From Vespa crabro (Eukaryota; Arthropoda; Insecta; Hymenoptera; Vespidae): a stretch of DNA of 64,000 nucleotides. Location of the stretch: NCBI RefSeq assembly GCF_910589235.1, contig NC_060979.1, positions 1,550,001 to 1,614,000 on the forward strand. Reading direction: 5' to 3'. This document shows, piece after piece, positions 22,475 through 33,689 of the stretch. How positions within the stretch are numbered: position 1 is the stretch's first letter; each line of letters opens with the position of its first letter. The position numbers and the translations under genes are program-made. Below the pieces are notes generated by a model. That model was not told the origin of the DNA and searched no databases. It worked only from the letters and a program-made list of their open reading frames with translations.

Positions 22475-25400
22475 TTACAAAAATGTTCGTAGTACCGATA
22501 AATATCCCATCGAAGTTTTGACGATCTGTAAATATTAAAAAAAGGAAATATTGATAATAATGAAAATAACAATTGTATCGTTGTTTCAAAATAAAAAAGA
22601 AAAAAAAAAAGAAAGAAAAAAAGGAAGAAAAAACAAAACAAAATCTTTCAAAGTATACTTACGTCTGTGAAAATGGTCAAAGATAAGACGACAAATTTGC
22701 CAGATGTTAAAAATTGAGGCTTTTTCGTTCGTATCATACAAATGAGAATAAATTTCGAGTCCATTGCCGATAAATTATACCAATCATAATTGTAAATGGC
22801 GTTACCAAAATTGGTACTCTAATTGAATAAAACGAATGACATTAATAAGATAATTGATATTTCAATTAAGATATTATTAAGGTAAATTGTTTTATATACT
22901 TCCTGAATAAGACATTCGCCAATGTAACAATAAATGAAAAGTGTGCTTATCACGCAAAACCCATATAAAATGAACAAAACCAATGCTATATTATCTTTCG
23001 TTTCTTTACTCTAAAAATTGAAAATAAGAAAAAGCATTGATTAGTTGTTATCATGTAAATTAAGGACGTACATGATACTTTTTGAATAGAAAACATAATC
23101 CATTTTTTTTTTTATCCTTTCAATACACACAGTTAGTAGAAATGATCGGTTAAAATTTTGGATTACAAAATTCTCGAAAATGATCCTGGAATCGATGATT
23201 CATTGAGAGTATACACAAAGATAATTGTTATCTGTTTATCTATCTAAACTTCATATGTATATTTTTTTTTTTTTTTTTTTTTATTAATCGTAACCTAAAA
23301 AACTGTAACATCTCTATTCAAAATTTCGTGAAAATTACTCAATCGAGAGATTTCAAAATTGTCCTTCATTATCTGCATCATTAAATTTAGGATTTCTTGT
23401 CGACTCGATTTTTTTTACGAAGTACTCCTTTTTTTCTTTTTTTTTTTTCAAAAGTGCGATGCTATCGACAAATAGAAAAATAATATAAACGTTCATTATT
23501 TTGTATAAAAATTTAATTTCCAAAATTCGTTTCAAACAGATACTCGTTTTACTATTATATTTTAAGAATTATATTAGGTTGGAAACTATGAAACGGGCAT
23601 TTTTTTTAGTTATTTATTTTCATTCAACGCCCGTTTCATAGTTTCCAACCTAATGCTAATATTATAGGTTGGAAACTATGAAACGGGCGTTTCTGTTTAC
23701 TTATTTATTTTCATTCAACGCCCGTTTCATAGTTTCCAAACTAATACATGCACAAATTATAATCTTTTTATTTTAATTAATGATCATTGAAATTATCGTA
23801 AGTAATGAATTTTTGCAATATATCCATCCCAACGTACGTTTATCCATCATTTTTCATTATTCTTGATTAAACAAATTATCAATTTAATCTATAACGTTAG
23901 TCCTATCATTCAAAGAAAATATTTATTTTAATAAATTATGCGGATATGTAAAGATAAAAAATTTGAAAAATATATTACAAAAATATATTCGTTTTTTCTT
24001 TTTTCTTTTTTTGCTCTAAATTAATGTACGTCCTTATGATGATAAAGGAAGAAAGAAAATTATTCGCTCTTATGTGTACCATTAATAAGTGATAACCGGA
24101 AATACAAAGATGTATGGTGGTACCTAATAGTTGTTGCATAATCACGATATTAAAATTATCTTCCAATCTTTCCGCCAATCTGAAATATTTCATGTAAAAA
24201 TTAGAAATGAAATATTACGATAGACTTCTGTATAATTTTTTGTCATTTAAACGATTTGAAAAAATTTGGAAAAAAACAAAACGATCATTACGTCATTCAT
24301 AATGAAATATATATATTTCTTTGTTTATATATTTGTTTCTTTTTTACCGATATATTTTATGACACGTAGCAGGTTAAAATTAATAAATATTTAATCAAAT
24401 GATATTATTATATAATATATATATATATATATTAATTATTAAAATATCATTACGATATCATTCATACAGAAATATACATTTTTTTGTTTATATAGTTGTT
24501 TCTTTTTTATCGATATATTTTATGACACGTAGCAGGTTAAAATTAATAAATATTTAATCAAATGATATTATTATATAATATATATGTATATATTAATTAT
24601 TAAAATATCATTACGATGTCATTCATACTGAAATATATATTTCTTTGTTTATATATTTGTCTCTTTTTCTTTTTTTTTTGCCGATATATTTTATGACACG
24701 TAGCAGGTTAAAATTAATAAATACGTAATCAAGTAATATTATTATATAATATATATTCATATATTAATTATTAATATTTATTAATATATATTAAATATTT
24801 TTTATATAATCAAATGTATAGTTTACCTTATATTAAATATTTTTATATAATCAAGTGATAGTTTACCTTATCAATCGATAATGTCGTAATACAAGTTTCT
24901 TTATACCCTCGTGATAATTTTCCGAATTATTTAATATATCATTTATCTTATGCGACAATATGGCGAATTGTGCGACAATTTGAGTGGACAAATTGACGAA
25001 CATGCAATCAAATCCTACATAACCAAATATGATAGAAGGTATGATCATTGTCTGATATGCACATACCAATGCATAAATCCTATTATCATTTAAATCGATG
25101 ATTACTAATACTTTATAAGGCAATTGATTACCCATGGAATTATTCTGCTTTGCTGTAAAAAAAAAAAAAAACGAAGCAAATGAACAAAATATATTTTTAA
25201 GAAATAATTAAAACATATAATCCAATATATTTATATCGAGTTAATATCCGATATAATGATACGTCATATTGTTCGTGAAATATCACAGGATACTCATAAT
25301 TAATTGATTAATTTAAAATTAGACACAGACAGATAGATACAAATTTTATTATATATTTTTTTTTTTTTTTTAATATTATCTAATCAATCGCGCATTTGTC

Positions 25401-27831
25401 ATCTATTTCATAATTATTCAAATACTCGTTCATAAAAATATACATCCACTGTATAGATAAAAACCACTGACATTTCGAGATATTTTATTTTATTTTATTT
25501 TTTTTTTTTTTTTTTTTTTATAGAATGCTCATATAAATCTAAACAAATAATAATCCAAATAATGTAATACCGAATGAATATCGATGAATTTCGATAAAAC
25601 TTGTTACCTAAGTAGATTTATTATTTTCTCAGCTCGTTTTTTTTTTTTTTTTTTTTTTTTTTAGTCGGCACGGATTTTTAGTGGCGCACCAGTGTCGGTC
25701 CATTTTTTTTCAACAATTGTTTAAGTAACCTTTTCAATTGTGAATAATACAACATCAACGACAATTGATTATGGCAATACAAAATAAATTATGCCGTTGC
25801 AGTACATGCAACCAGACCTAATTTAAATGTGGATATAGCTTGTTGGTTTTGAAGATCATTGATTAGTATCGTTACAAGTTCCTATATAGCACTCATTTCT
25901 CATCGATCGAATCGATTATGCTAATGGATCGCTTTGTTGTCTGATCAATAACAATGTACAAATTCTTTCTCGTTGATTTTCTGCTTTTATAAAAGATTTT
26001 TTTGCATTGTTGATTATCCCAAATGTGTCAGCTGTTCTGCGTACTATTAATTTTGGATACAACTCAAACAATTACGATAATAATTTTAAAACAATATTAT
26101 TGAATTCTTCAGATCGTCCAAGTGGACGATCGTGTCCAACAAATCTAAATGATGGCTGATGAAATTTTTTGAACCAACTTTCGCACTTACTAACATTTAT
26201 TTAGAACAATATTTATTGTTGTTAGGGTTGTTGCGTTAAATCCTAATCGAAAATGTAACAAAATACAATGATGCATGATTACTTTCGAAGCTTGTTAGCA
26301 CACCTATTTTTTTTCTTTTTTTTTTTGGAATAATAGAAATCTTTTTGTTTGTTTGTTTATTTACTTCTTTATGATATATACAATAATAAAATATACGTTT
26401 ACATATCAAAGCCTTATATCGAATTGAATTGAATTTATTTATTATGAATATTAAGAAAGATCATTGATTTAAATGTGCTAGCTTAATTATTGTAAATATT
26501 TCTGCATTTGTATTTGTCACATCAATTAATTTAATAATAAATAAAGAAATAATTAAATAGATAAACAAATAGTAATAAAAGGTGTAATATTATAATAATG
26601 GCATAGAATAAGAAGAAAAAGAAAAAAAACAAGAATTGAATTACCAATTTGAAGTCCAACCTTAAGTCCATTCACGTAATACAATAATATGGCAAGAGTC
26701 ATTGAAATGACAGCTGTTAGTATAAAACGTGGTGGTAATTTAGTATACTTGTAGAATATCTCTTTCTCGTCCTTACTCTCATATTTTTCAGACAAAGAGT
26801 CCTCTTTGACATCCATCAATAATTTACCAAATGATTCTTTATTGATTCTAATAGTTGCTATCTTCGTAAGGGTCATCGATAGAATAATATTTTCCGATAT
26901 ATTCGATACGACATTGTCGACAGTTTTTGGAGAATAAATCAAATGTGCTAATGTTAAGGAACAATGAATCGAAAGATATATGAAGAAGAAGAGAAATATT
27001 GGATCATAGATCTTCAATGGCCAAACTCCTACGCATTTTAAAAGCTTTGTATTCCAATTGTATGCTCTGATAACATTGGCAATTCCTATTTCCTATAATG
27101 AAAAAAATCAAATTATTTAATTTGTTAAATTAGTTTAAGATTCACTGTTTCATTACGATTCTAAATGTAACTTTCATTATAATTATTATAATTATATATA
27201 TTTATGTATAATTAATATAATAATATATTAATATATATATATATGTAGTATAAATATAATTATATATTAATTATAAATATAATGTATATATATAATTAAT
27301 ATTATAATATAGATGCATATATATAGATTATTGTTGTAAATATATATATATATTTATTTGTTCATTGTATTTCATTTATGGTAATATATATATACGTTCA
27401 TAATAATATCTTTATTGTTATTATATTAATATATAAATATGTATATATATAATTATAAATATAATTATATATATAATGATACATATTATAATTATATATA
27501 TATATATAATTATACATGTATATTGTGTGTATGTATATATTTATATAAATTATAAACATAATTATATTTATTACATTATAATATATATATTTATATTTTT
27601 AATTATAATATATTATTATATTATAATTATAGTAAATTTTATATAATTATATTTATAATAATAATATATAATTATATTATAATTATAGTATATTTTATAT
27701 AATTATATTTATAATAATAATATATAATTATATTATAATTATAATAAATTTTATATAATTATATTTATAATAATATGTTATTATATTATAATTATAATAA
27801 ATTATATATAATTATACATTTTTATTGTATA

Positions 27832-27867
<36 letters not shown>

Positions 27868-29279
27868 ATTATAAATATAATTATCAATTTTTATATATAT
27901 AATTAATTTAATGATATTAGTATTTACTTATACAAATTATTTTTATAGATTATTTATATGTATATTATTTTTCTTGTATAATAATAATAATAGTATATAT
28001 ATATATAATTATTTTGAAATTAAATATTAAAATTTAATGTTTTAATATTTAAATATTGAAAAATAATATTTGCATATCACAAATAAAAATTATACATATT
28101 GATATTGACACATAAACATACACACACACATATATATATATATAAATATATATGCCACTTTATCATTCTATATATTCATTCTTTATTATATTATACCGGA
28201 TGTTCAAAATAAAGCCTTATAAATTTTTTTGTTTCGTCAACAAAATATATTTGATAGAAATTGTTCAGATTAAAAATTGTCAGATAATGAATAGGATAAT
28301 ATTATACTATTCATTATTTTCATATATTATAAGCTTTTGAAATCGATTTAAGCTTAACTTGACTTTTCTTAAATGCGAGCCTTCATTTTTTATAATAAAA
28401 ACTTATTATTCGTTATTAATAAGATGAAAATAAAAAAGAATAAATAAATTATGAATGAAATATTTTTTTTTTTGTCGAAAAACAAAGTCGACCTTCAGAT
28501 AGCGTTAAAACTTTCAATTAAATAAAAAAACAAAAAATATCATAATATTCCTACTTAAATCAAATGACACTTGTTAGAATAATTTTTCTCAAAAATGTCA
28601 TGTATTCGAAATAATAATTTTTTAATGTATTATTTTGAACACCCGATATATTGTTCATTAGAAATTTTACAATTCGATTATTCATCGAATGAAATATATA
28701 ATTATTAGACCTCATCGGTTCATATTTTTCATTATATTCACGTGAGTATATTAAAATAAAAATTTAATTCCTTGCGAAACTTTTATTCGTAAAATCAAAT
28801 AATTCCTTACGATCGAAAAAATCAAACGTCAAAGACAGAAAGCATGATGATACAATTGTAGAATAAAAAAAAAAAAAAAGAAAAGAAAAAAATACCAAAC
28901 GAAACGTCACAGAATTCTCTGCGAAGTATAAGATTGTAAAGAATGAAAAAGTCAATAATATCTGTACGCTTATAAATGAAATTGCAATTACAACAAAAAT
29001 ATACATATAGAATAAAGAAATATTCGCAAATAAAATTCCACAAAAATAATTTCCAATTGAGATAAACATTGAACACATAGATCGATCGGAAAATCATTTT
29101 CGATCATTACATAGGATATCCACGGCACTTATTGGCGTCGTATATACGATCGCCGTATATTCGACATGAGACACGTTTTACGATTAGAAAAGAAAAAGAG
29201 AAAGAGAAAAAAAAACCAAAAAATAAAAACAAAACCAAACCATGCTCTTTATCTTACTTCTATCCTATCCTTTCCCATT
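22475..29279 (-). CDS. Odorant receptor gene C (7tm_6), complete, 390 aa, seven exons
   Basis: Exons: 29259-29279 (MGKDRIE), 26645-27092, 24867-25152, 24080-24179, 22900-23010, 22663-22818, 22475-22525 (stop TAA). Same phases and lengths as gene B. Exon 2 begins EIGIANVIRAYNW and carries CVGVWPLKIYDP; exon 3 has GYVGFDCMFVNLSTQ; exon 4 reads LAERLEDNF and HLCISGYHLLM; exon 5 ends YCYIGECLIQE; exon 6 has NAIYNYDWYNL, with D instead of the E found in B. It ends MGYLSVLRTFL. It is the most diverged of A-C in exon 2, where the loop between helices 2 and 3 reads EDSLSEKYESKDEK. Intron 1 is filled with AT repeats and intron 4 holds two hairpin MITEs. The frame is intact. Confidence 0.93.
23100..23290 (+). 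pseudogene. Remnant of the unknown coding-like sequence in intron 4 of gene C
   Basis: The stretch with GATCCTGGAATCGATGATTC and TTGAGAGTATAC matches 8130-8210 of intron 4 of gene B, in the same position relative to the exons. The upstream 0.8 kb present in B is missing here. Either C lost it or B gained it. Confidence 0.4.
23576..23652. mobile_element. Palindromic mini-hairpin MITE, copy 4
   Basis: AGGTTGGAAACTATGAAACG and its perfect inverse flank a T-rich loop. TTA before and TAA after fit a TA duplication. Located in intron 4 of gene C. Confidence 0.8.
23666..23743. mobile_element. Palindromic mini-hairpin MITE, copy 5
   Basis: 13 bases after copy 4, same orientation-free palindrome; the right arm ends CCAAACTA, one mismatch from the consensus CCAACCTA. 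Copies 1-2 form the same kind of close pair at 756-925. Confidence 0.8.
24297..24790. repeat. Tandem repeat, about 165 bp, three units, in intron 3 of gene C
   Basis: Units near 24299, 24465 and 24629 each contain TTTTATGACACGTAGCAGGT, then ATTAATAAATA and a TATA-rich tail. The units are roughly 90% identical by eye. They lie between exons 4 and 3. Confidence 0.8.
25153..26644. other. Intron 2 of gene C
   Basis: About 1.5 kb, AT-rich with long T runs near 25500 and 25640. It aligns patchily with intron 2 of genes A and B. No gene recognised. Confidence 0.6.
27170..28150. repeat. Extreme AT-rich repeat region in intron 1 of gene C
   Basis: Nearly pure A and T for about 0.9 kb, with a tandem unit of about 62 bases (TATAATTATAGTAAATTTTA type) repeated three to four times between about 27600 and 27810, and several (AT)n runs. 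It accounts for most of the extra length of intron 1 compared with gene A. Confidence 0.8.
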
Positions 29280-29300
29280 TTATCCCTTCGAAGGTTCGCG
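28560..29300. repeat. Homogenised exon-1 block, copy 3 (gene C)
   Basis: Closely matches the blocks at 3838-4700 and 18005-18880, but exon 1 itself differs (MGKDRIE against MEKESIE) and similarity falls off upstream of about 29340. Confidence 0.75.
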
Positions 29301-29350
29301 ACAGACTGACGGTAAAACGAACGAGCGTCCTCCCTGGTAAACTTTGTTTG
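29280..29350 (-). promoter_or_regulatory. Shared 5' block upstream of gene C
   Basis: As for gene A but with AAGTTTACC, GTTCGTTTTACC and GAACCTTCGAAGGG. The differences from A and B mark which positions are free to vary; GTCAGTC and GAACCTTCGAAG are kept. Confidence 0.55.
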
Positions 29351-29528
29351 ATAAATCCTTTAGATTCGCGTGCAAAGGGATTGATTGAATAGTTAATCTC
29401 AAATATACGAAAATAATATTGAGAAAGAACTTGTCTTTCAATCCCTTCTAACAATGAGTTCAATCATTTCGTCGTTATGATCATCGATTATGTAAAATGG
29501 ATAGTATGGGTGATGTTGAAGCACCCTT

Positions 29529-29530
<2 letters not shown>

Positions 29531-29593
<63 letters not shown>

Positions 29594-29598
29594 TTTTC
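29531..29598. repeat. (TC)n microsatellite
   Basis: About 33 CT units with one or two interruptions, about 250 bases upstream of gene C exon 1. The serine-leucine and arginine-glutamate ORFs over it are artefacts. Confidence 0.95.
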
Positions 29599-30382
29599 TC
29601 TTTCTCCGTTTCGAGTACGTATAAAAAACTTGAACTCAACCCTTCGGTTAGCCTCGTAAAACGTGCCAGCACATTTTTATAACCCTCGTCGAAAAACTTT
29701 GTCGAAACTCTATTTATTGGTCATTGAGATTATTCTCTTTTTTCTTTTTGCTTTCTTTCTTTTTTTTTTTTTTCTTTTTTTTTTGCTTCTATTTTTGGAA
29801 AGAGATTGAAAATGATCATGGTTTCTAGAAGAAAAGAGATAACCGATTTATTCATTCACCCCTGGTATACTCAATCATTCGGTCATTGGTCATAGTTCGA
29901 AGTTTATCAAATTACATCTATTATCTTATAGTTTCTACATCGCTACTACTTATCCCCACCCTTACCTTCTTTACTCTACGTTCGTTCTTTCATTTACCTT
30001 CAGTTCTATGTGATACAGTTAACGAGAAAAGACATTGATCGTTAGTTGTTGGGTTAGAAAAGTTTTGATGATTTAAAAAAGAAAACAAAAATTTGTTTTT
30101 TCTTTCTTGACGAAACATATAATAAAAATTTTCGAATACTACATGGGATAAATTATTATTAACGTTATCTTTTTATAGAAATTTTCACGTTATTAGAATG
30201 GTTGGGATTGGGGTTGGGGGTGAGGAATTTATGTAAACCCGTATGTGATTTCTGAACGACGAAAGGAATACTTTTGTTTTTAGTTCTTTTAATTATCAAT
30301 TTGTCATTATTTTCAATATATGACTATTGATCAAATTAAAGGAAACCTTGTTTAATTTTTCTTTTTTAATTTTTTTTTTTTT

Positions 30383-30418
<36 letters not shown>

Positions 30419-31739
30419 ATCATTCATGAAGGTTAAACTTCTTTTTTTAATCTGATAAAATGTTTTAAGAATTTAACTTGGCAAATTAAAATTGAATGTC
30501 ATTCAATTATTATTTTTTATTTATTATTTAATTGTTCATTTATATATCGATAATATATATGTATATATTGATAAAAAATAATTTACACGCACACACACAC
30601 ACACACACATATAAAATATTGTATATATATATGTATATGAATATTCTTATTAAAATTTTCAATTAATTATCAGTAAATGATTATATCGAAATGCTATTGT
30701 CAAAAAACTATTGTTCCTTCGTGACACTTGTTTCAATCATTTATATGCTCACTTATGTGTTTATTTATTTTTCATTTATCATTTAATTATCTAATAATTA
30801 TATAAATTATATATTTAATAATTTAATTATGTATCGATCAAAAAAAAAAGAAAAAAAAAAGAAAAAAAAGAGAAAGAAATTAGATATTTTTTTTTTCGAA
30901 ATTTTTTAAATAATCCAGAAAACAAACAAATATTTCTTATGAACGCTATAGTAATATTTCGATTCTAATTTTTATATAAAATATTTCATATTGGCGAGAA
31001 TATTAAAAAATAAAATCAAAATTGCGATAATGAAGCATCAGCTATTACCATCCTAATTCTGGTTACATTTTATGGTAAATATATAAACGAATAATTTCTT
31101 TTTCGTTTTCTTTTCTATTTTCTTTTTTCTTTTAATTTTTTTTTTTTGCATTTTAAGAACGTACATTATTTCTTCGCAAAACAAAAGAAATACTTTTTTA
31201 AATATTTACTCATCTTCTTTTCGTTTACAAATCGGCTTAATATATTGAAATTAATTTTTCTTTGTATGAAAGGACTTAATTTAAAGATTACATTAATTAA
31301 TTTTTTAAATTAAAAATAATCACAAATTGACAAGTATTGATAATAAGTATATACAAAAGTTGGTAATTTTTTATTTACGATAATTTCCACGACGATCAAT
31401 TAAACTAAAATGAAAATAATTCATTTTTAAAAAATAACACCAACATCGAATTCTTCTTGAACCAAATTTTTGAAATTATATAAAATGGCGAACGTTTATA
31501 TATATATATATTTTTTTTTTTTTACTGCTCATCGAAAAAGAGAACACTTTCGTTTCTGATTAAAAAAAAAAAAAAACAAAAAAAACAAACAAAAACTTAA
31601 CACCGAAAAGAAAATCGAATTGACAGGAAATTTTAAACTTAATGCAAATAATGATCGAAAAATTTGTAATCAATCAGTTCAGTGATTTACAAGAATTTTT
31701 TGATATCAAGATTTCAATTTTTTTCCAAATTGCAATTAC

Positions 31740-32830
31740 AAAAAAAAAATGAATCTAAAGTTTCCCGTTAGATTTACAAAAAAATTAACAATTACTTTTT
31801 ATATACTCACAATAAATCATCATATCTAGAACCATCTATAATGAATCTTCGATCATCGAAAGAAAAGTTTAATTGGCATTGATGTTCATGTTTATGAAAT
31901 AATTTATGAATAAGATTCTTTTGTAATATTTTGCAGATCACGTTTGGCCATAGTTGTGCAGGGATCATGTCTTCTTATGTGGCAAACTAACCTAACGAGC
32001 GAATCAATTTCCATATCCAACACATTATATTATTTTGAAGATGGATGATATTCCTTGATTAAAAAGTATCCTTACTTTAATCATCATTGATTAATTTCTC
32101 CAAAACATTTATCAAGATCGTATAAATAATAATAATATATAAGATGCAGATTTGTGAGAATTATGATGATGGAACTCCGCCATTGTTATTCCGCCATATT
32201 TTATAACCAGAAGGTTTAAATGTATAATCATGAAATTATAGAATTTCAGAAAATATAATAAAAATGTATTTTTTATATAATAAAAAAATATTTTTTTTTA
32301 ATACATTTTTCAAAATATATTTTTCAAAAAATATATATATATATATATATATAAATTCCTTGATTAAAAAGTATCCTTACTTAAATCATCATTGATTAAT
32401 TTCTTCAAAACATTTATCAAGATCGTATAAATAATAATAATATATTGGATGCAGATTTGTGAAACTGTAATGATGAAATTATTATCGAATGAATTGTCAT
32501 AGAATTTATTTCTACTTTACCGACGGATCGACGTTACTCGTTAATTTATTGTAAATGAGCCTTTATGCTCCACGTTACATTTTTCGTCTATTTGTTATTA
32601 ATTTTCGATTATCAATATTTTTTTTTTCCATTACTAATTTTACTTATATGCTTGTAGATATTATTGCTGTGGAAATGCGTTAAAATAAAAAACTATTGAG
32701 AACGAAAAGGAAGAATTATGATGATGGAACTCCGCCATTGTTATTCCGCCATATTTTATGACCAGAAGGTTTAAATGTATATTCATGAAATTATAGAATT
32801 TCAGAAAATATAGGAAAAAAAATTCATTTT
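31740..32830 (-). pseudogene. Second, inverted copy of the unknown coding-like sequence
   Basis: On the minus strand, motifs follow in the same order as at 7250-8215: ATGGCGGAATAACAATGG, then AACGTGGAGCATAAAGGCTC and GTCGATCCGTCGGTAAAGTA, then a stretch reading KKLINDDLSKDTF, then ATGGAAATTGATTCG. The copy is itself rearranged: 32055-32160 repeats 32358-32460 and 32160-32260 repeats 32716-32815. One version lacks about 255 bases that end in TTACAG in the other. No open frame longer than a few dozen codons remains. Family unknown. Confidence 0.4.
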
Positions 32831-33073
32831 TGTTTTTTCTTCTTTTTTTTCTTTTGATAGATCCTTGAATGGAAATTTTATATTTAGCAATAATTGATAA
32901 GCCGATCAAGGCAAATAAAAGTAATCTTTATAAATTATTTGAATCATATGTGTATATATATATAATTTTTTTTTTATATTAATAAGAGAATCAATTGATT
33001 TAGAAAGATATTTAATTATAATGAGATATGAAAGTGATCTTAATAATATGTGGATAGGATAAGAAGGATGTCT

Positions 33074-33649
33074 TCATAGAAGTGTTCGTAGTACTGACAG
33101 ATATCCCATCGTAGTTTTGAGAATCTATTAAAATAAATTAACGATTAACACATTGTAATATTAATTTAAATGTAAATTGTGCATTTTTCTTTTTTTTTTT
33201 TTTTTTTTTGAATACTTACGTCGGTAAAGGAGGCCAATGATAGGACGAAGAATTTACCGGAAGTAAGCTGTTGTGGTTTTTTCATTCGTAACATACAAAT
33301 GTTAACCATTTTTAAGTTCATTGGTGACACGTTATACCACTCGTAACGATAAAATGCATTGCTCAGGTTTGAACTCTACATTTTTCAAATAATTTCAATG
33401 ATTATTATAAATTTAAAGAGATTGATATATCACATAGTATCTTATAGAATTTGATCGCAATAAATTTGTTTTCTTTTTCTTTTTTTCAAATTATTATAGA
33501 TTACTTTCATTTAGTTCGTAAAAATTTTTTTAATAAAAAAAAAATTATATTCAAGACAAGTTTATTGAGTTGATTAAATGAAAATATTTTTAACATCATA
33601 TATCGTAAGGATACATTGTAAAATTTCAAAATAAAAAGGAATACAAAAT

Positions 33650-33689
<40 letters not shown>

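Larger units (their letters stand above)
29351..33073. other. Spacer between gene C start and gene D stop
   Basis: About 3.7 kb across the boundary of the two subfamilies. It holds a (TC)n tract, long T runs and, near gene D, a decayed coding-like sequence in inverted orientation. No intact gene recognised. Confidence 0.6.

Noticed and set aside
29481..29682. Serine-leucine and arginine-glutamate repeat proteins
   Set aside because: Translations of a (TC)n microsatellite in both strands, without flanking coding sequence.
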